Of a stretch of 64,000 nucleotides of DNA, positions 23,419-34,587 are shown piece after piece; positions within the stretch are counted from its first letter, which is position 1, and each line of letters opens with the position of its first letter. The stretch covers positions 148,288,068-148,352,067 of the forward strand of contig OX352772.1 of the NCBI GenBank assembly GCA_947095535.1. Direction: 5' to 3'. The stretch comes from Poecilobothrus nobilitatus. Taxonomy: Eukaryota > Arthropoda > Insecta > Diptera > Dolichopodidae. A program made the translations under genes and the position numbers. A model generated the notes under the pieces. That model saw nothing but the letters and a program-made list of their open reading frames with translations. It was not told the origin of the DNA and ran no database searches.

Positions 23419-24718
23419 TACCCGTACGATAGGATCGGGTATAATAAAATTACTCCTCCGTTTGTAACACCTCGAAATAAGCGAGCTAGATATACCTTCA
23501 AAGGTATGGATCGGATCAGAAAAAAATTCTAAGACTTTTGAACCATGTCCGTCCGTCCGTCCGCCCGCCGTCAGCATGCTAACTCAAAAACTAAGAAAGC
23601 TAGAATCTTGAAATTTACACAAAATATTCTTGGAGTAATTTGTAGGTTCCCTATTTTTTTTGGTTTGATTTTTTTTGAAATAGAGCTATGAAATTTTAAC
23701 TGCTGATAGATCTCACAAAAATATTAATTTTATTTTTAATAACTTTTTTTTATAGCCCCATCCGTTATGGAGCTACAGCTCCCCAAAGGTTCAAAAAAGC
23801 TCTATATTTAAATTATTATAGCACAAGTTGTATAAGGTATATCTTCATTTTGAAAACTCCAAACGATTACTACTTTTATTAACTTTAAAAGTATATATAC
23901 AATAAATATATATTTGTGGCATACGGTGTTTTAATTTACCGTTATGCGAAACTCACATTTTGCAAAATCCTTTAACCCTTTTATCGTCTAAACGGTTTAA
24001 GTTGGAAACTTGAAATTTTGACAGAAGTTAGATCTTTGAAAATAAGTATGAGTCTTTTTTTTTGTATCACCCCCCGTTTAGGAGCTGTAAGGGGTCAAAA
24101 ACTGAAAATTTCCTATTTTTAAACACCTGTAACTTGAACACCTGTTGAAATTTTTTTGAAGTAATACACAAAAATTAAAGCCTCAACATTATACTCTTAT
24201 TTCTGTTAACAACTTTTTTTAATAATATAGGGTTACTTTATAATTGACGAAAGTGTTACTTGATTTTTACAAATTTTCTAACAAATTTCTTCAACAAATT
24301 TTTTGCATTTGTTTTACTCGATAATTTGAAATTGTTGAGGATATAATGCGTAGTACAAAAAAATGTAAATAAATAAACAACATAACGGTTGCTTGAAGAA
24401 TTTTTATTTATATGATATTGATATATATACATACTTATATAATATCATGTTTATTTACATATTGTATATGTCACTAGTGAATGAATGATAAGAGTATATA
24501 TGTATATTATATAGCGCCGTATTTACATACATATATGTATTTTATTGTACTTATAAGAAATTATTCTGTCAATGGAATATTTAAATATAATATAATATAA
24601 TATTTAAAATTATATTTACTATTTTGTACTTAGTAAATTTAATATACATTTACCGCTTAGTATTAAATGGTACTATAGAATATTTAAAAAAGTTTTGGAT
24701 TGATAATCGTTATGTGGA
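23417..24718 (+). mobile_element. dispersed repeat S inserted in the errantivirus env
   Basis: Begins ATACCCGTACGATAGG, then GGGTATAATAA, TTTGTAACACC, GAGCTAGATATA and GTCCGTCCGTCCGCCCG, the same signature as repeat R. The rest is AT-rich, with three TATAGCCCC/TATCACCCCC-like blocks. Most of it (23560-24718) recurs inverted at 49858-50690. There is no coding capacity, so it is probably non-autonomous. Its right end is set by the last match, near TTATGTGGAA. Confidence 0.75.
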
Positions 24719-24783
24719 AAGTTAAAATCTGCTTTTGAAGAATGTATAAACATATAGTTTGAATATATGTACAACCCTTAGTT

Positions 24784-25411
24784 CTAGAAATTATAAAATT
24801 CTTGTATCTTAAGAAGGAAGTCTAAATATATATTGAATTGTATCTTAAGAAGGAAGTCTAAATATATATTTTGTTGAATTAATGATTTCTGTAAATTATT
24901 TATTTGGTTTAATAATGTATGTCTGTCACCTTCTATAATTGACTTAAGTTGCTTAATTGTTTTGTGAAATTGTTGATTAATTGTAATTTGTTCATTATAA
25001 TTTGTTATAAGTAAATGATTGTTATGATCTATAATTTGTAAATATTTATCCATACTTTGTAGATCTTGTTCGTCCGAACAACCATTTAGAAATTGTTCAG
25101 ACACCATTTATTATTGCTCGTCTTGGTCTTCTATTAGGAATTATAGATTTTAACTTGTTTTTTAGGTCTAAAATTTCTGTTTGTAAAATTGTTTCTTGAC
25201 TTGAATTTAGTACGTCTGTTCTATTTGAAATATCATCGAGTAAATTTAATATTTTAATTGGGTGTATAATATGAATTATAATGTCAGTTTGAGTAACGAG
25301 TTGTTCTTTGTCTAAGTTTATTTTTACAAATCCTGTATTTGAAATTATGTTGTTTATTTCTAATAGATTACATTTCACGGTTTGTGCTGTCATCATTATT
25401 AGTATTGTCAT
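24784..25411 (-). pseudogene. errantivirus envelope, ectodomain
   Basis: Two overlapping frames (25097-25411, 104 residues; 24784-25107, 107 residues) make up the env ectodomain. The first holds the surface part and ends in a furin-type site, RRPRR, followed by a hydrophobic start as in insect errantivirus fusion proteins. A stop and a frame change occur just after this site. The second frame is helical and Leu/Gln/Asn-rich and contains a small tandem duplication (24787-24872) repeating a YLDFLLKIQ block. A TTTACAG acceptor-like site near 25421 would suit the spliced env mRNA known for gypsy. The anchor lies beyond the S insertion. Confidence 0.75.
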
Positions 25412-25474
25412 TATTGCTAATATCTGTAAATTTTAAAAATTTTTTAATATTTTCTATATGAATATTGTATAATT

Positions 25475-26364
25475 TCAATTTTTTATATTTGGGTTGCTCT
25501 TTGTGTCTAACTGCTTTGTAGTTTTCACAAAACTTGTTGAAGGAGTTTCAACATAATTTTTTCTATTTTTGTTTAGTTTTTCGATTTTCTTTAGTTTTAT
25601 TGTTTCTAGATTTTCTTTTACTTTTTCATGTTTAATTTTATGATTTTGTACTTCAATTGGGGAGTATTTAATTGTTGAATGGTATCTGTTATTATAGATG
25701 TTAACAGCTTGTTGTATTAAACGTTGTACAGAGAAGTTGCTTCTATTTAACCGTAGTATTCTGAATTTTTCCGCGATGGTATTGTGAAATCTTTCTATAT
25801 CTGCATTACCAGTATGACTGTTTGGTTTTGTCAGATGTAGACTTATTCCTTCTTCTATCAGAAATTCTTTAATTTGGATTGCCTTAAACTCATTATCGGC
25901 CACAATTTTCTTTGGTTTACCTACCTGAGAGAAATGTTGTTCTAATTTTTCTATGATAGTAACATGATTTCTGTCGTTAAGATGATATGTTGTACCAAAT
26001 TTAGAGAACTTGTCTATAATTGTTAAAAAACCTGTCTCATAATGACGTAAGTGTCAATTTGAATTATATCATTTATTTCTGTTGGAGTTTGACTAATTTC
26101 AAATTTGGGTTTTTTTGGTCTTCTGTCATACTTGACAGTTTGATAAATTTTGCATTGATTAATTAAAATCTGAATTAACTTTAGTAATTTGGGGTAATAT
26201 ATTTTGAACTTAATTTGATTATATGTTTCCTGAATGCCAGAAAAGAGAAAGTTTTCTCTTATATGGTATAGAGATATTTGTTTAATCGTTTCGACTTCAG
26301 TTTCTACTTCTTGTGCTCTAAATGAGCATTTTATACATTTTAACGCATTATCATTTGAGTACAT
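25475..26364 (-). pseudogene. errantivirus integrase
   Basis: 26023-26364 holds the N-terminal zinc-binding region: RENFLFSGIQETYNQIK, a Tyr-Tyr-Pro block and an INQCKIYQ stretch. The core's first Asp lies in IIQIDTY. A one-base frameshift near 26030 interrupts the core. The frame resumes with the second-Asp block VADNEFK near 25900, and NADIERFH carries the catalytic Glu. The product would join viral DNA to the genome. The 25475 stop follows a Lys-rich tail, next to env. Confidence 0.85.
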
Positions 26365-26600
26365 TTTTATCAGTTTTTCTTGAACAATGGTATATTTTGT
26401 GTCTGAAATTTCTGAAAAAATTCCTACTTTACCTTTCTTAAGATAATTTTTAAATATTTCGCCTAATCTATTAAAATCATATTCTGCTATAGTTATGATT
26501 CTTCTTCCAAAAAGAGTTTCTTATTCTACTGTTTTGTTATTTGTTAAAATTATTTGAGTTTTATACTTATTTACTATTTCTTCTTTAATAGGAATATGGT

Positions 26601-27150
26601 TCAAACATTCTTCACTTGCAGAATGAACTGTTGCCATTGTACTATTACATTCAATATTGAATTTCTAAGAGATTGTATAGAGCTTTTATCATTCACATCC
26701 TCTCCCTCATTCACATTATGTTCTATTCTGCTAAGAAAATCGGCGACATGATTTTGTTTTCCTTTGAGATATTCAATTTCAAATTGGTATTCGCCTAATT
26801 TCAATAACCATCTTTGATGCCTAGGTGATAGGTCTTTACCTTTATATTTGGCATGCAAATATTTTATTGGTTGGTGGTTCGTCAATATTTTAAATTTATT
26901 ACCGTAATGGTAGGGTCGAAAGTAGTTTACTGACCACATAATTGCTAAAAATTCCTTATCTGTAACAGAATAATTACGTTCATGACTATTTAAGGTCGCG
27001 AAACAAAACATACAGGATGTCCTTCCTGTGACAATATAGCGCCAATTGAGTAGTTCGATGCGTCTGTTGTCAAAACAAATGGCTTTTCGAAATTTGGATA
27101 TTTTATTACTGGATGACTTGTTATTAAATGTTTTAATTTTTCGAACGCTT
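26601..27150 (-). pseudogene. errantivirus RNase H
   Basis: 26601-27011 encodes NYSVTDKEFLAI (catalytic Glu), then FKILTNHQPIKYL, where the usual Asp of TDHQP is Asn, then PRHQRWLLKLGEYQFEI and NHVADFLSRI (catalytic Asp). Upstream, across a frame break near 27020, is the first-Asp region around FVLTTDASN. RNase H degrades RNA in RNA-DNA hybrids during reverse transcription. The D-to-N change should reduce or abolish activity. Confidence 0.8.
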
Positions 27151-27154
27151 CGGT

Positions 27155-28200
27155 CTAATTTGGATCGTTTGTATTAAGTTTTGTATCTTTTTTCAAATAT
27201 TTCTTGATGGGTTGCGCAACTTTGGTGTAATTCTTCACAAATTTCCTGTAGTACACTGTCATTCCTACAAAACTTTTAATCTGTTTTTGAGTTTTTGGTA
27301 GTTCTAAATTTTCTATTATTTTTATTTTATTGGGGTTAGGCTTTAAACCGTCTTTTGTTAATATGTGTCCTAAGAATTTAGTCTCTTTTTTCATGAAATT
27401 ACATTTATCTATTTGAATTTTAAAATTTTTTTCTTTAAAATTTTCTCTAAAACTTTGAAAATACTATAGATTGGTTTCACATGTTCTTTTAGAGAAGTAT
27501 TGAATATTAGTATATCATCTAAATATACTACACAGACCTTGTTTATATATTCTCTCAATATTTCATTCATTAACCGTTGGAATGTCGCTGGTGCGTTCTT
27601 TAAACTAAACAGCATTCTATTAAATTCATACAGTCCATGTGGTGTCACGAAAGCTGTCTTTTTTCTGTCTTCTTCCCTAATAGAATGGAATTCCCCTAAT
27701 AGAATTCCCTAATAGATGGTAACCCTTTGCTAAATCTAATGTTGTAAAGTACTGGGCTTTTCCCAGTTTGTCCAGAATAGAGTCAATATTCAGTAATGGG
27801 AATTTGTCGTCTACTGTTACGTCGTTCAATCGTCTATAATCTATAACGCTCCTAAATTTCTTTTGCCCTGAATTATCGGTTTTCTTTGGTACGACAATTA
27901 ATGGGCTTGAATATCTTGAATTACTTTTTCGAATAATTCCCTGTTCTTCCATTTCCTTAATCTGTTTTCTAACTTCTTCCTCGTGTTTTGGCCGATATCT
28001 ATATAACTTTAAATTAATTGACTGTTCTGTTGTCGTAACTATTTCGTGCTGAATTTCTGTTGCTTTGGTTAATTTATCCCCTTCTTTAAAAAATAGATGA
28101 CTGAATCTTTTTACTAATTTTTTAACTTCTGAGAGTTCTTCTAAATTAAGGTGATCTAACTTTAATAGGTTTATATTAGCATCTACTGTCTCTAAAGTGC
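27155..28200 (-). pseudogene. errantivirus reverse transcriptase
   Basis: Three consecutive frames. 27677 up to about 28200 carries the fingers and early palm: KEMEEQGIIRKSNSRYSSP, VVPKKTD, FRSVIDYRRLN and FTTLDLAKGYH. 27409-27648 has FNRMLFSLKNAPATFQRLMN and the intact active site CVVYLDDILIF. 27155-27394 has KKETKFLGHI and GMTVYYRKFVKNY of the connection. A small insertion of repeated AATAGAATTCCC near 27685-27715 disrupts the first junction. All diagnostic Ty3/gypsy RT blocks are present. Confidence 0.9.
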
Positions 28201-28590
28201 ATATTTCATTGAATTGGTACGGTGTGTTGACAAATTTTATATTTTGTCCATTTAAATTAATTATTCCTTGTTCGAAATCTATTACACTGTCCAAACTTCT
28301 TAATAGATCTGCACCTATTATAATTTGATATTTTCGATTAGGTAATTTTTTTACCTTCCATCTTATTGATGCATTAGATGGAGTATTGAATTCTAGTGGT
28401 GCTACAGTATGAATTTCAAAATTAATTTCATCTTTACTATTTATTGTTGAAAAAGAGATTGGTTTTATTTTTATCTTTTTAAAACCTTTTATGTCGACGT
28501 CTATAATACTAAAATTAGAACCTGTATCAATAAGGGCAAATAATTTTTATTGTCAATTGTTACGCTAATAATGGGGAGTTCTGCCGAGGC
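28200..28590 (-). pseudogene. errantivirus aspartic protease
   Basis: The minus-strand frame around 28530 encodes ALIDTGSNFSIID, the catalytic D-T-G. About 80 residues later comes YQIIIGADLLRSLD, the ILG-like flap and C-terminal signature. A frameshift near 28560 precedes it. It is fused to RT downstream in the same frame as 27677-28294. The enzyme would mature Gag-Pol. Confidence 0.8.
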
Positions 28591-29517
28591 TAATTTATAA
28601 AAAACGTTAAGTTATTACATTCATTTTTATCTTCAGAATTTGTTGTTTGAATATTTTGAACTTCCATCGGTTCTATTTGTCTTTGTCTAGTGTAGCTCTG
28701 TTCTTGGCGATTTTGGCCCGAGTACTGTCTAGAGTTTCCTGACTTTGAATAAAACCTATGAGGCTGATAACTATCCCTATTAAAATTATCTTTGTTACTA
28801 TTGAAATTGTTATTATAACTATTTCGATTAAAGGACTGATTATTACTGCAATTTTTATTATCGAAATTTGAATAATTTTTTTTTTGAATTTTTAAAATTT
28901 TTTTCATTATTTTTATAATTGTTTTTATAATTATTATTCTTCAAGTTACTATTTATATTAGTTTTCTTAAATTCCTGCCTTATATATACAAGAATCTTCA
29001 TATCTTCTAATATTCATAATTTCTATTACTTTAGACAAATCATTTTCATTATATATTCTATCCAGTAAAGTTCCCTGTGACATTTCTTTTATTGTATTTA
29101 ATAGAAAACTATCGATATTACTTAAGTCTATATAATTACTATCATTATAATATATTTGAAGCTCATCGAATTCACCTTGTATTTTTTTATTACATATTGC
29201 CCGAACAGCTACTTTTTTGATGTTTGAATCGATGATATGATTTATGTAGTATTCGACGCTGTTAACAAATGAATTTATGGTTATGTCGCTTGTTCCGTTA
29301 AAAGTAGACATATGTCTAACTTCCTTCAAAACCCTTTCCTTATAGTGATTTTGGAAATCGATTTGCTGGTAGTGTTGCAGCTTATTTGACTTTGCAGTTG
29401 TTGTATGGTCTTGTTTTCTTGTTGTTGTTCCATGATGTTTTGATGTTCCATTATATTTTGTTGTTCCATGATGTTTCTATTATTGTCGAATATTGTAGAT
29501 CTTTTGCCACTATTCAT
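28590..29517 (-). pseudogene. errantivirus Gag
   Basis: Three frames: 29326-29517 (a Gln-rich head with repeated IMEQQN/IMEHQN), 28967-29329 (capsid-like, TSDITINSFVNSVEYYI and GTLLDRIYNE) and 28590-28907 (an Asn/Arg/Gln/Tyr-rich basic tail ending PMEVQNI). There is no CCHC zinc knuckle, as in 17.6/297 Gag. The 12-13-codon IMEHQ repeats may still vary in number. Frameshifts between the blocks make it a pseudogene. Confidence 0.75.
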
Positions 29518-29544
29518 AAATTGTTTTGGTTTTATTTTGGTTTA

Positions 29545-29755
29545 GTGTTTATAAAATGTTTAATTTTTATTTCACACTATGAACACTTTTATTAAAATTT
29601 TTATTTTAATTGTTTAGTGTGTATTAAAGAGTTTTTAATTTTGCACTATGAACAATTATTTTATTATAGCATATTGTTATTTTTATTTTTTAAAATTTAG
29701 TGTGTATTAAATATTTTTTTTTTAATTTAATTTTACACTATGAACATATAAATTA
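29545..29755 (-). repeat. three imperfect tandem repeats in the errantivirus leader
   Basis: A block with TTTAGTGTGTATTAAA followed by a T-run and TTTTACACTATGAACA occurs three times, at about 29545, 29615 and 29700, with AT-rich spacers. It lies in the 5' untranslated leader between PBS and gag, the place where gypsy carries its insulator. I do not see the su(Hw)-type core. Confidence 0.75.
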
Positions 29756-29871
29756 TTTTACGATTCGTATCACTGGATAATTCGTTAATTTTTTCGTGCC
29801 TTAAGCAGACTCACTTAAGGTTGTCGAAGAGAAAGTCTTGTTTCACGAAAAAAATTTTATATTTTTGAATT

Positions 29872-29889
29872 ATCCTACCGACTGCGCCA
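29872..29889 (-). promoter_or_regulatory. primer binding site, tRNA-Ser type
   Basis: On the minus strand this reads TGGCGCAGTCGGTAGGAT, directly after the 5' LTR and sharing its last T. This is the PBS known from the 17.6/297 group, which primes from tRNA-Ser. Confidence 0.9.
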
Positions 29890-30371
29890 CTTTTGTATTT
29901 GCTTTTGCAATTACATAAAAAAAATAATAAATTATTTTAAGTAAAACCACAATTTATTTAAGTTTTAAATTTTAATCTTTATTTCGACATTAATATATCT
30001 AAGATTTAATCGAGACTTAATTTTAATTATAAAATTTACAGGTATTTATATGTTATTAATTGCAAATTCGGCAATTTATACATTTTTATTTTGATAATTT
30101 AAAGTTAATAATTTTGGTGTAATTTGAGCAATTACATAATTTGATTATTATGGGAAAGTAATTCATTTTATTTTCGCATATTGAAATATGAAACTATTTT
30201 AATTTATTTAGCAATAACAATCTTTCATGATAGAATTATGATTGAACATGATTGCAATATGAGATTGATTATAAATAATTTTGCAATAAGTTTTATTATT
30301 TTGCAATAGCAGGAAGTGTTGACGTAGTTTCTGCTATTTTTGTATCAAGAGAGTTTGACAAATATGTAACT
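29889..30371 (-). repeat. 5' LTR of the errantivirus
   Basis: 483 bp, matching 22776-23258. The outer flank is TGCA, and the PBS follows on the inner side. Confidence 0.95.
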
Positions 30372-30419
30372 TGCATGTCTATTATAAAAAAAGTTTTATA
30401 TTTTAAACTGTTTTTCATA

Positions 30420-31344
30420 TGTAGAAAACGTTAACTACAGAGATATATTTATGTAAATTGCGGAGTTGTATGACAGCTACCAGAATCTATCGCGCCTAGC
30501 TTTATTAAGTTCCAAGAAATGCAAGAAGCCTGAACCGGCTGCTCTAGACCAATGAAATTTTACAGAAGTTTTTGGCATGTAACTCGACACTTTTTCACTA
30601 AATTTCAGATAGCTAGCTTCAATAGACACTGAATTATTCTCATTTAAACGAAGAAGTTGTATGGCAGCTACCCGAACCCGTCGCACCACCACCACCACCA
30701 AATTTTGCATACGTTGTTGCCATAAAACTTGATCATTATTTGCAAGATTTCAGACGCCTATCTTCACTAAGTTCCAAGAGGTCCAAGAAGCCTGAACTGG
30801 CTGCTCTAGACCAACCAAAGTTTACAAAAGCTATTGGTATGTAACTTGACACCTCTTCACAAAATTTCAGATACCGAGCTTCAATAGACACTGAGTTTTT
30901 CTCATTTAAGCGGAGAAGTTGTATGGCAGCTACCCGAATCCGCTGCACCATCCCAACCAAATTTTACACAAGTTGTTGCCATAAAACTTGATCATCATTT
31001 GCAAAATTTTAGAAATCTAACTTGAATAGATACTGAGTTATTTCTATATAAAGAAATAAGTTGTATGTCAGCTACTCGAATCCGCCGACCGAAAATGTTG
31101 GATTTAAATAGCAAAACTAACAATTTTTTAAACGTGATGTAAAAAAAATTTCAACTTCCTTACTCCTTCATTTTTAGAGTTATTGTGGGGACGTACGGAT
31201 GGACGGACCTACATGGCTTAATCGACTCAGAATTCGATTCTGAGACGATCCATACGTTTGACACTATACCTAGCTCGACTCCTTTAAAGTGTTACAAACG
31301 TAATGGTAAATTTATTATTATATTAACGTAGTTCATACGGGTAT
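30420..31344 (-). mobile_element. repeat R, inverted partial copy
   Basis: Ends at 31344 with GTTCATACGGGTAT, the reverse complement of the R start. It contains the GACGGAC block near 31200 and three or four modules with GTTGTATGGCAGCTACC. The other end fades near 30420, close to the errantivirus LTR, so the distal R end is missing or diverged. Confidence 0.75.
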
Positions 31345-31439
31345 AAAAAATGCTATTAATCTAATATATAAGGCAGAAATTCTGTTTGTTTGTTTGTGCC
31401 CTTTTCACGTATAGTGTTTCGGTTGAATAACCCATTGCG

Positions 31440-32030
31440 ACCCGAGAGCCATTTAAAGCTTTTTCGTTTTTTCGTTGTCCTGTCTATACGGTTTGATCGA
31501 TTGAGTTGAAAATTTGTACAAATGTTCTTTGAAAATTTACAAAAGTGTAGCACTTCAACCCAGATCATCATTCAGTTGATTTGGTTACAATCCCTTAAGC
31601 CATTTTGAAAGCAGGGCCCAATGAAGTTTTTATTTTTTTTGTTCTCGTGCTTAAACGGTTTTACCAATTGAGTAGAAAATTTACAAAAGTGTAACTCTTT
31701 ATCACAGGGGCTCACAGGGGTGCTTTGGTTACGGTCTATTAACCCGTTTCGGCACCAGGGCTCAATGAAATTTTTTAATTTCTTTGTTGTCGCACTTAAA
31801 CGGTTTTACCAATTGAGTTGAATATTTACAAAAGTGTAGGTCTTTATAACAAAAGCTTTTTGAGTTGATTTGGTTGCTGTACATTAACCCATCAGGCTTC
31901 AGGCCATGAAGTTTCTCATTTTTTGTTGTTGTGCTTAAACGATTTGACCAATTGAAAATTTGCACAAGTATTGCACTTTGGCACACCCACTCATTCAATA
32001 AATTTTGTTGTTATACATTTCGACACGATA
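31440..32030. repeat. degenerate tandem array of about 150 bp, four units
   Basis: CGGTTTTACCAATTGAGT followed by AAATTTACAAAAGTGTA recurs near 31490, 31655, 31800 and 31940, with TGATTTGGTTACNNTCC and GGGCCCAATGAAGTTT-like blocks between. It starts after CTGTTTGTTTGTTTGTG at 31380. Such arrays occur in non-autonomous Helitron-like and other insect repeats. The class is not settled here. Confidence 0.65.
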
Positions 32031-32950
32031 GACTGTTAAAAAAAAATGTTGTGTCTAATTTGGCAGGATGAATTTATGGTTCTAAATAAAGCCTGTGACA
32101 AAATGTTTGTTAACGTTTGTTAACCCATTTCCGCACGAGCACTTACTAATAATATTTTGCCTAATTTTGTGTATTGTTATTATTATTAAAAAGATATTTC
32201 CAACACTCTTGACTTTTATTTATACTGTTTTTAATATTCCATAAAAACCTTTCAATGCCAATTTCTAATATAGAACAGTAATTAAAGTAGCCTTATTAAG
32301 TATCTTAAGATTACTGTACTTAAGTCTTAACAACATAACATTTTCGGCCGTTGTTAAAAAACAGAAAAACAATCGCCTACATTAGATAATCATCATGTCA
32401 TCATTCAGAAATGCATTACTTACATGTGGTTTTTATATGTGGTCTACCTATATAAGATGCATGTGTATAACATATTTCCCATAAAATATCATTGAAATAT
32501 GTACATATAGTATATTATCCGTATATTTAAAAATACTATAAACATAATCAATAAAATTAGAAAATATATTCACATTTCTGTAGAGTATTTAATCAAAAAT
32601 GAGTACATATATATTTAAAGATGTGACAACCTTACATTCTTATCCATACATAATTTTTACACATATTTTTGGCCAATTAATTTGAAAACATAATTAGAAA
32701 AAGTAAACGTAAAAAAATTCTGGTTGATTTATAAAGGTAAAACACAATCATGTAGTTTTTATATTAAAAAAAAAAATATGTTAAACAGAGCTTGAGATGT
32801 ATGCATTTAAAAAAAAGTTTTATCAAAATTTGAAGAGCTGCCGGTGCTGTAGAATCTTTAACGGTGAGGGTACATAAAAAAGTTGTTCTACAATATTACT
32901 CTTTTAAGAGACCTATGCATAGTTAATATTTCATTGCTCTTTATTAAACA
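32031..32950. other. AT-rich spacer, no gene seen
   Basis: No coding motifs, terminal repeats or RNA genes recognised on either strand. Confidence 0.55.
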
Positions 32951-33048
32951 GTCTGTGAAATTAATATAAAAGCTGGAGGCAAAATTTAAAAATATAAGTT
33001 TATAGTTATGTGTTTGTTGCCTCCAGCTTTTATTTTAATTTCACAGAC
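32951..33048. repeat. long hairpin, 32-bp arms
   Basis: Arm 32951-32982 (GTCTGTGAAATTAATATAAA, then AGCTGGAGGCAA) pairs with 33017-33048 at 31 of 32 positions around a loop of about 34 nt. It could be a small fold-back element or a structured transcript. The loop's AT-rich part has a second short complementarity with 33050-33062. Confidence 0.85.
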
Positions 33049-34356
33049 TTTAAAACTTATATATACTTATATTTATATATATATTTGACATATTGAAATA
33101 AACTTTTTCAAAGAAATCTCGATTGTAACAATATAGTTTAGAAAATTACAGAAAAATTTGCTATTAAAAATTTATTTTCTACTTTTTAGTTCAAAAAAGC
33201 TGTTTTTTTTTTAAAAATTTTTTTTATTTATTTTATTTTATTCTTTTTAGTAACGACAAATATAAGTATTAAATTGAAATTTATTTTTTTGTTCCTTGTT
33301 TAATTTTGAATTTTTACAGTTGCCCTTACAGTCTATAATTACATTATTACCTGTTATAATATAGAATATATTGAATTTTTTTATTATTAATTTCTGGTGG
33401 CAAAATTTTTAAAAAATTAAGAAAACGTTGCATAGCTAAATTCAAAATTTAAATAAAAATATTGCAATTTTATAATGTTCTTTATTTCCACTTAAAAATG
33501 CGACCCTTTAAAAACTTTGATTTATATACTGTCTTGTTTTTTCTTTCTTTTATAGCATGACATTTTAATATTTCTTTTTTTCTATCTGTTATGTGTGTAA
33601 ATATCAGATGTGCACATATACATAAGAAATAGCCTTTAAAAATATTTAAAAACAATCAAAGTAACATTTTTTGTTCTCTTTTTTTTCTATTCGTTTTTAT
33701 TTTTCTTCCAGTATTACATTTTACTTTTTTTTCTGTTATTTAGCTACGCTAAGAACTTATTTTTTTTTTAATATTAAATTTATGCATACAGTCTATTTAA
33801 AAAATAGAAATTATTAGCTATAAAATATTCTGAATTTTTTTTTTGTTCGTTTATGTTAACCGTCCATTCATATGCATACATAAAATTTTTTTTTGTTCGT
33901 TTATGTTTACCGTCCATTCATATAAATATAACTGTTGCCTACATATTAAAAAATAATAAATCGATAAATCAACTAAATAATAATAGTTGGGAATTTGGGA
34001 ATTTGGTGTGACTGTGTTAGCAGATTTTTAATAGTCAGCACACATAAAAATATGCATACCATTTTTGTACATGTTTGTACCTAGATATTTAGTAAAAAAA
34101 TTTGGTTTTAAAAGTATGTTATATATATACTTATATTATGTATGTTATATAATTGCTTACTTCTAAATGCTAATGTTTTTGAATTAAAAAAAGTTAGTTT
34201 CCTTTTTCTAGACGATGTAGATATGTATGTATGTACATAACACATATTTTATGATTAATTCATAATTATTGTTATTGAAAAGAAAAATATTGTTGTTATT
34301 TACTATTTTTAAAAAAGACTGGATTTCTTATTTTTAATATATTCTTTTATTGTTTA
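33049..34356. other. AT-rich spacer with a 50-bp tandem duplication
   Basis: No gene. A segment of about 38 bp with TTGTTCGTTTATGTT and ACCGTCCATTCATAT occurs at 33836-33873 and again at 33886-33923. The rest is homopolymer-rich. Confidence 0.6.
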
Positions 34357-34587
34357 ATGTTTTTACATAATTGGAAATATATTCTTAGTTGTTATACTTC
34401 AGAAAAAGGTATTAGTGGTGCAGATCATCATTCCCTAATAGATCTTAATTTAAAGGCAGCTCTCAATTTAGATATCAATGTTAGGGCCATAATATGCGAT
34501 TTTAATATGTTAAGAGTTTCGAAAGAAAAGCCCTATTTAATTATAATTAAGAAAGGAAAAACACAAAATTTAACACTTGCTTACTAA
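34357..34587 (+). pseudogene. P-element/THAP9-like transposase fragment
   Basis: A 76-residue frame contains LNLDINVRAIICDFNMLRVS followed by KEKPYLII. This resembles the P-element transposase segment in which a catalytic-core Asp (VxAIxCD) precedes an NM...LGVS..KPYF-like block and then the element's PHLLK motif, which is absent here. The upstream residues (GISGADHHSLIDLNLKAAL) fit weakly. No terminal repeats are seen, so this is an isolated relic. Confidence 0.4.

Larger units (their letters stand above)
22776..30371 (-). mobile_element. errantivirus-type Ty3/gypsy LTR retrotransposon (17.6/297-like)
   Basis: Two 483-bp LTRs (22776-23258 and 29889-30371) are flanked by a TGCA duplication at 22772-22775 and 30372-30375. 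In element orientation the LTR starts AGTTACATATTTG, similar to the AGTGAC starts known for 17.6/297. A tRNA-Ser-type PBS and a purine-rich PPT adjoin the LTRs. Gag, protease, RT, RNase H, integrase and env follow in the right order. All ORFs carry lesions and env is split by repeat S. The LTRs differ at roughly ten positions, so the insertion is not brand new. Confidence 0.95.

Noticed and set aside
31180..31350. Separate element with a GGACGGAC motif
   Set aside because: It is the inverted leader of repeat R, already covered by that copy.
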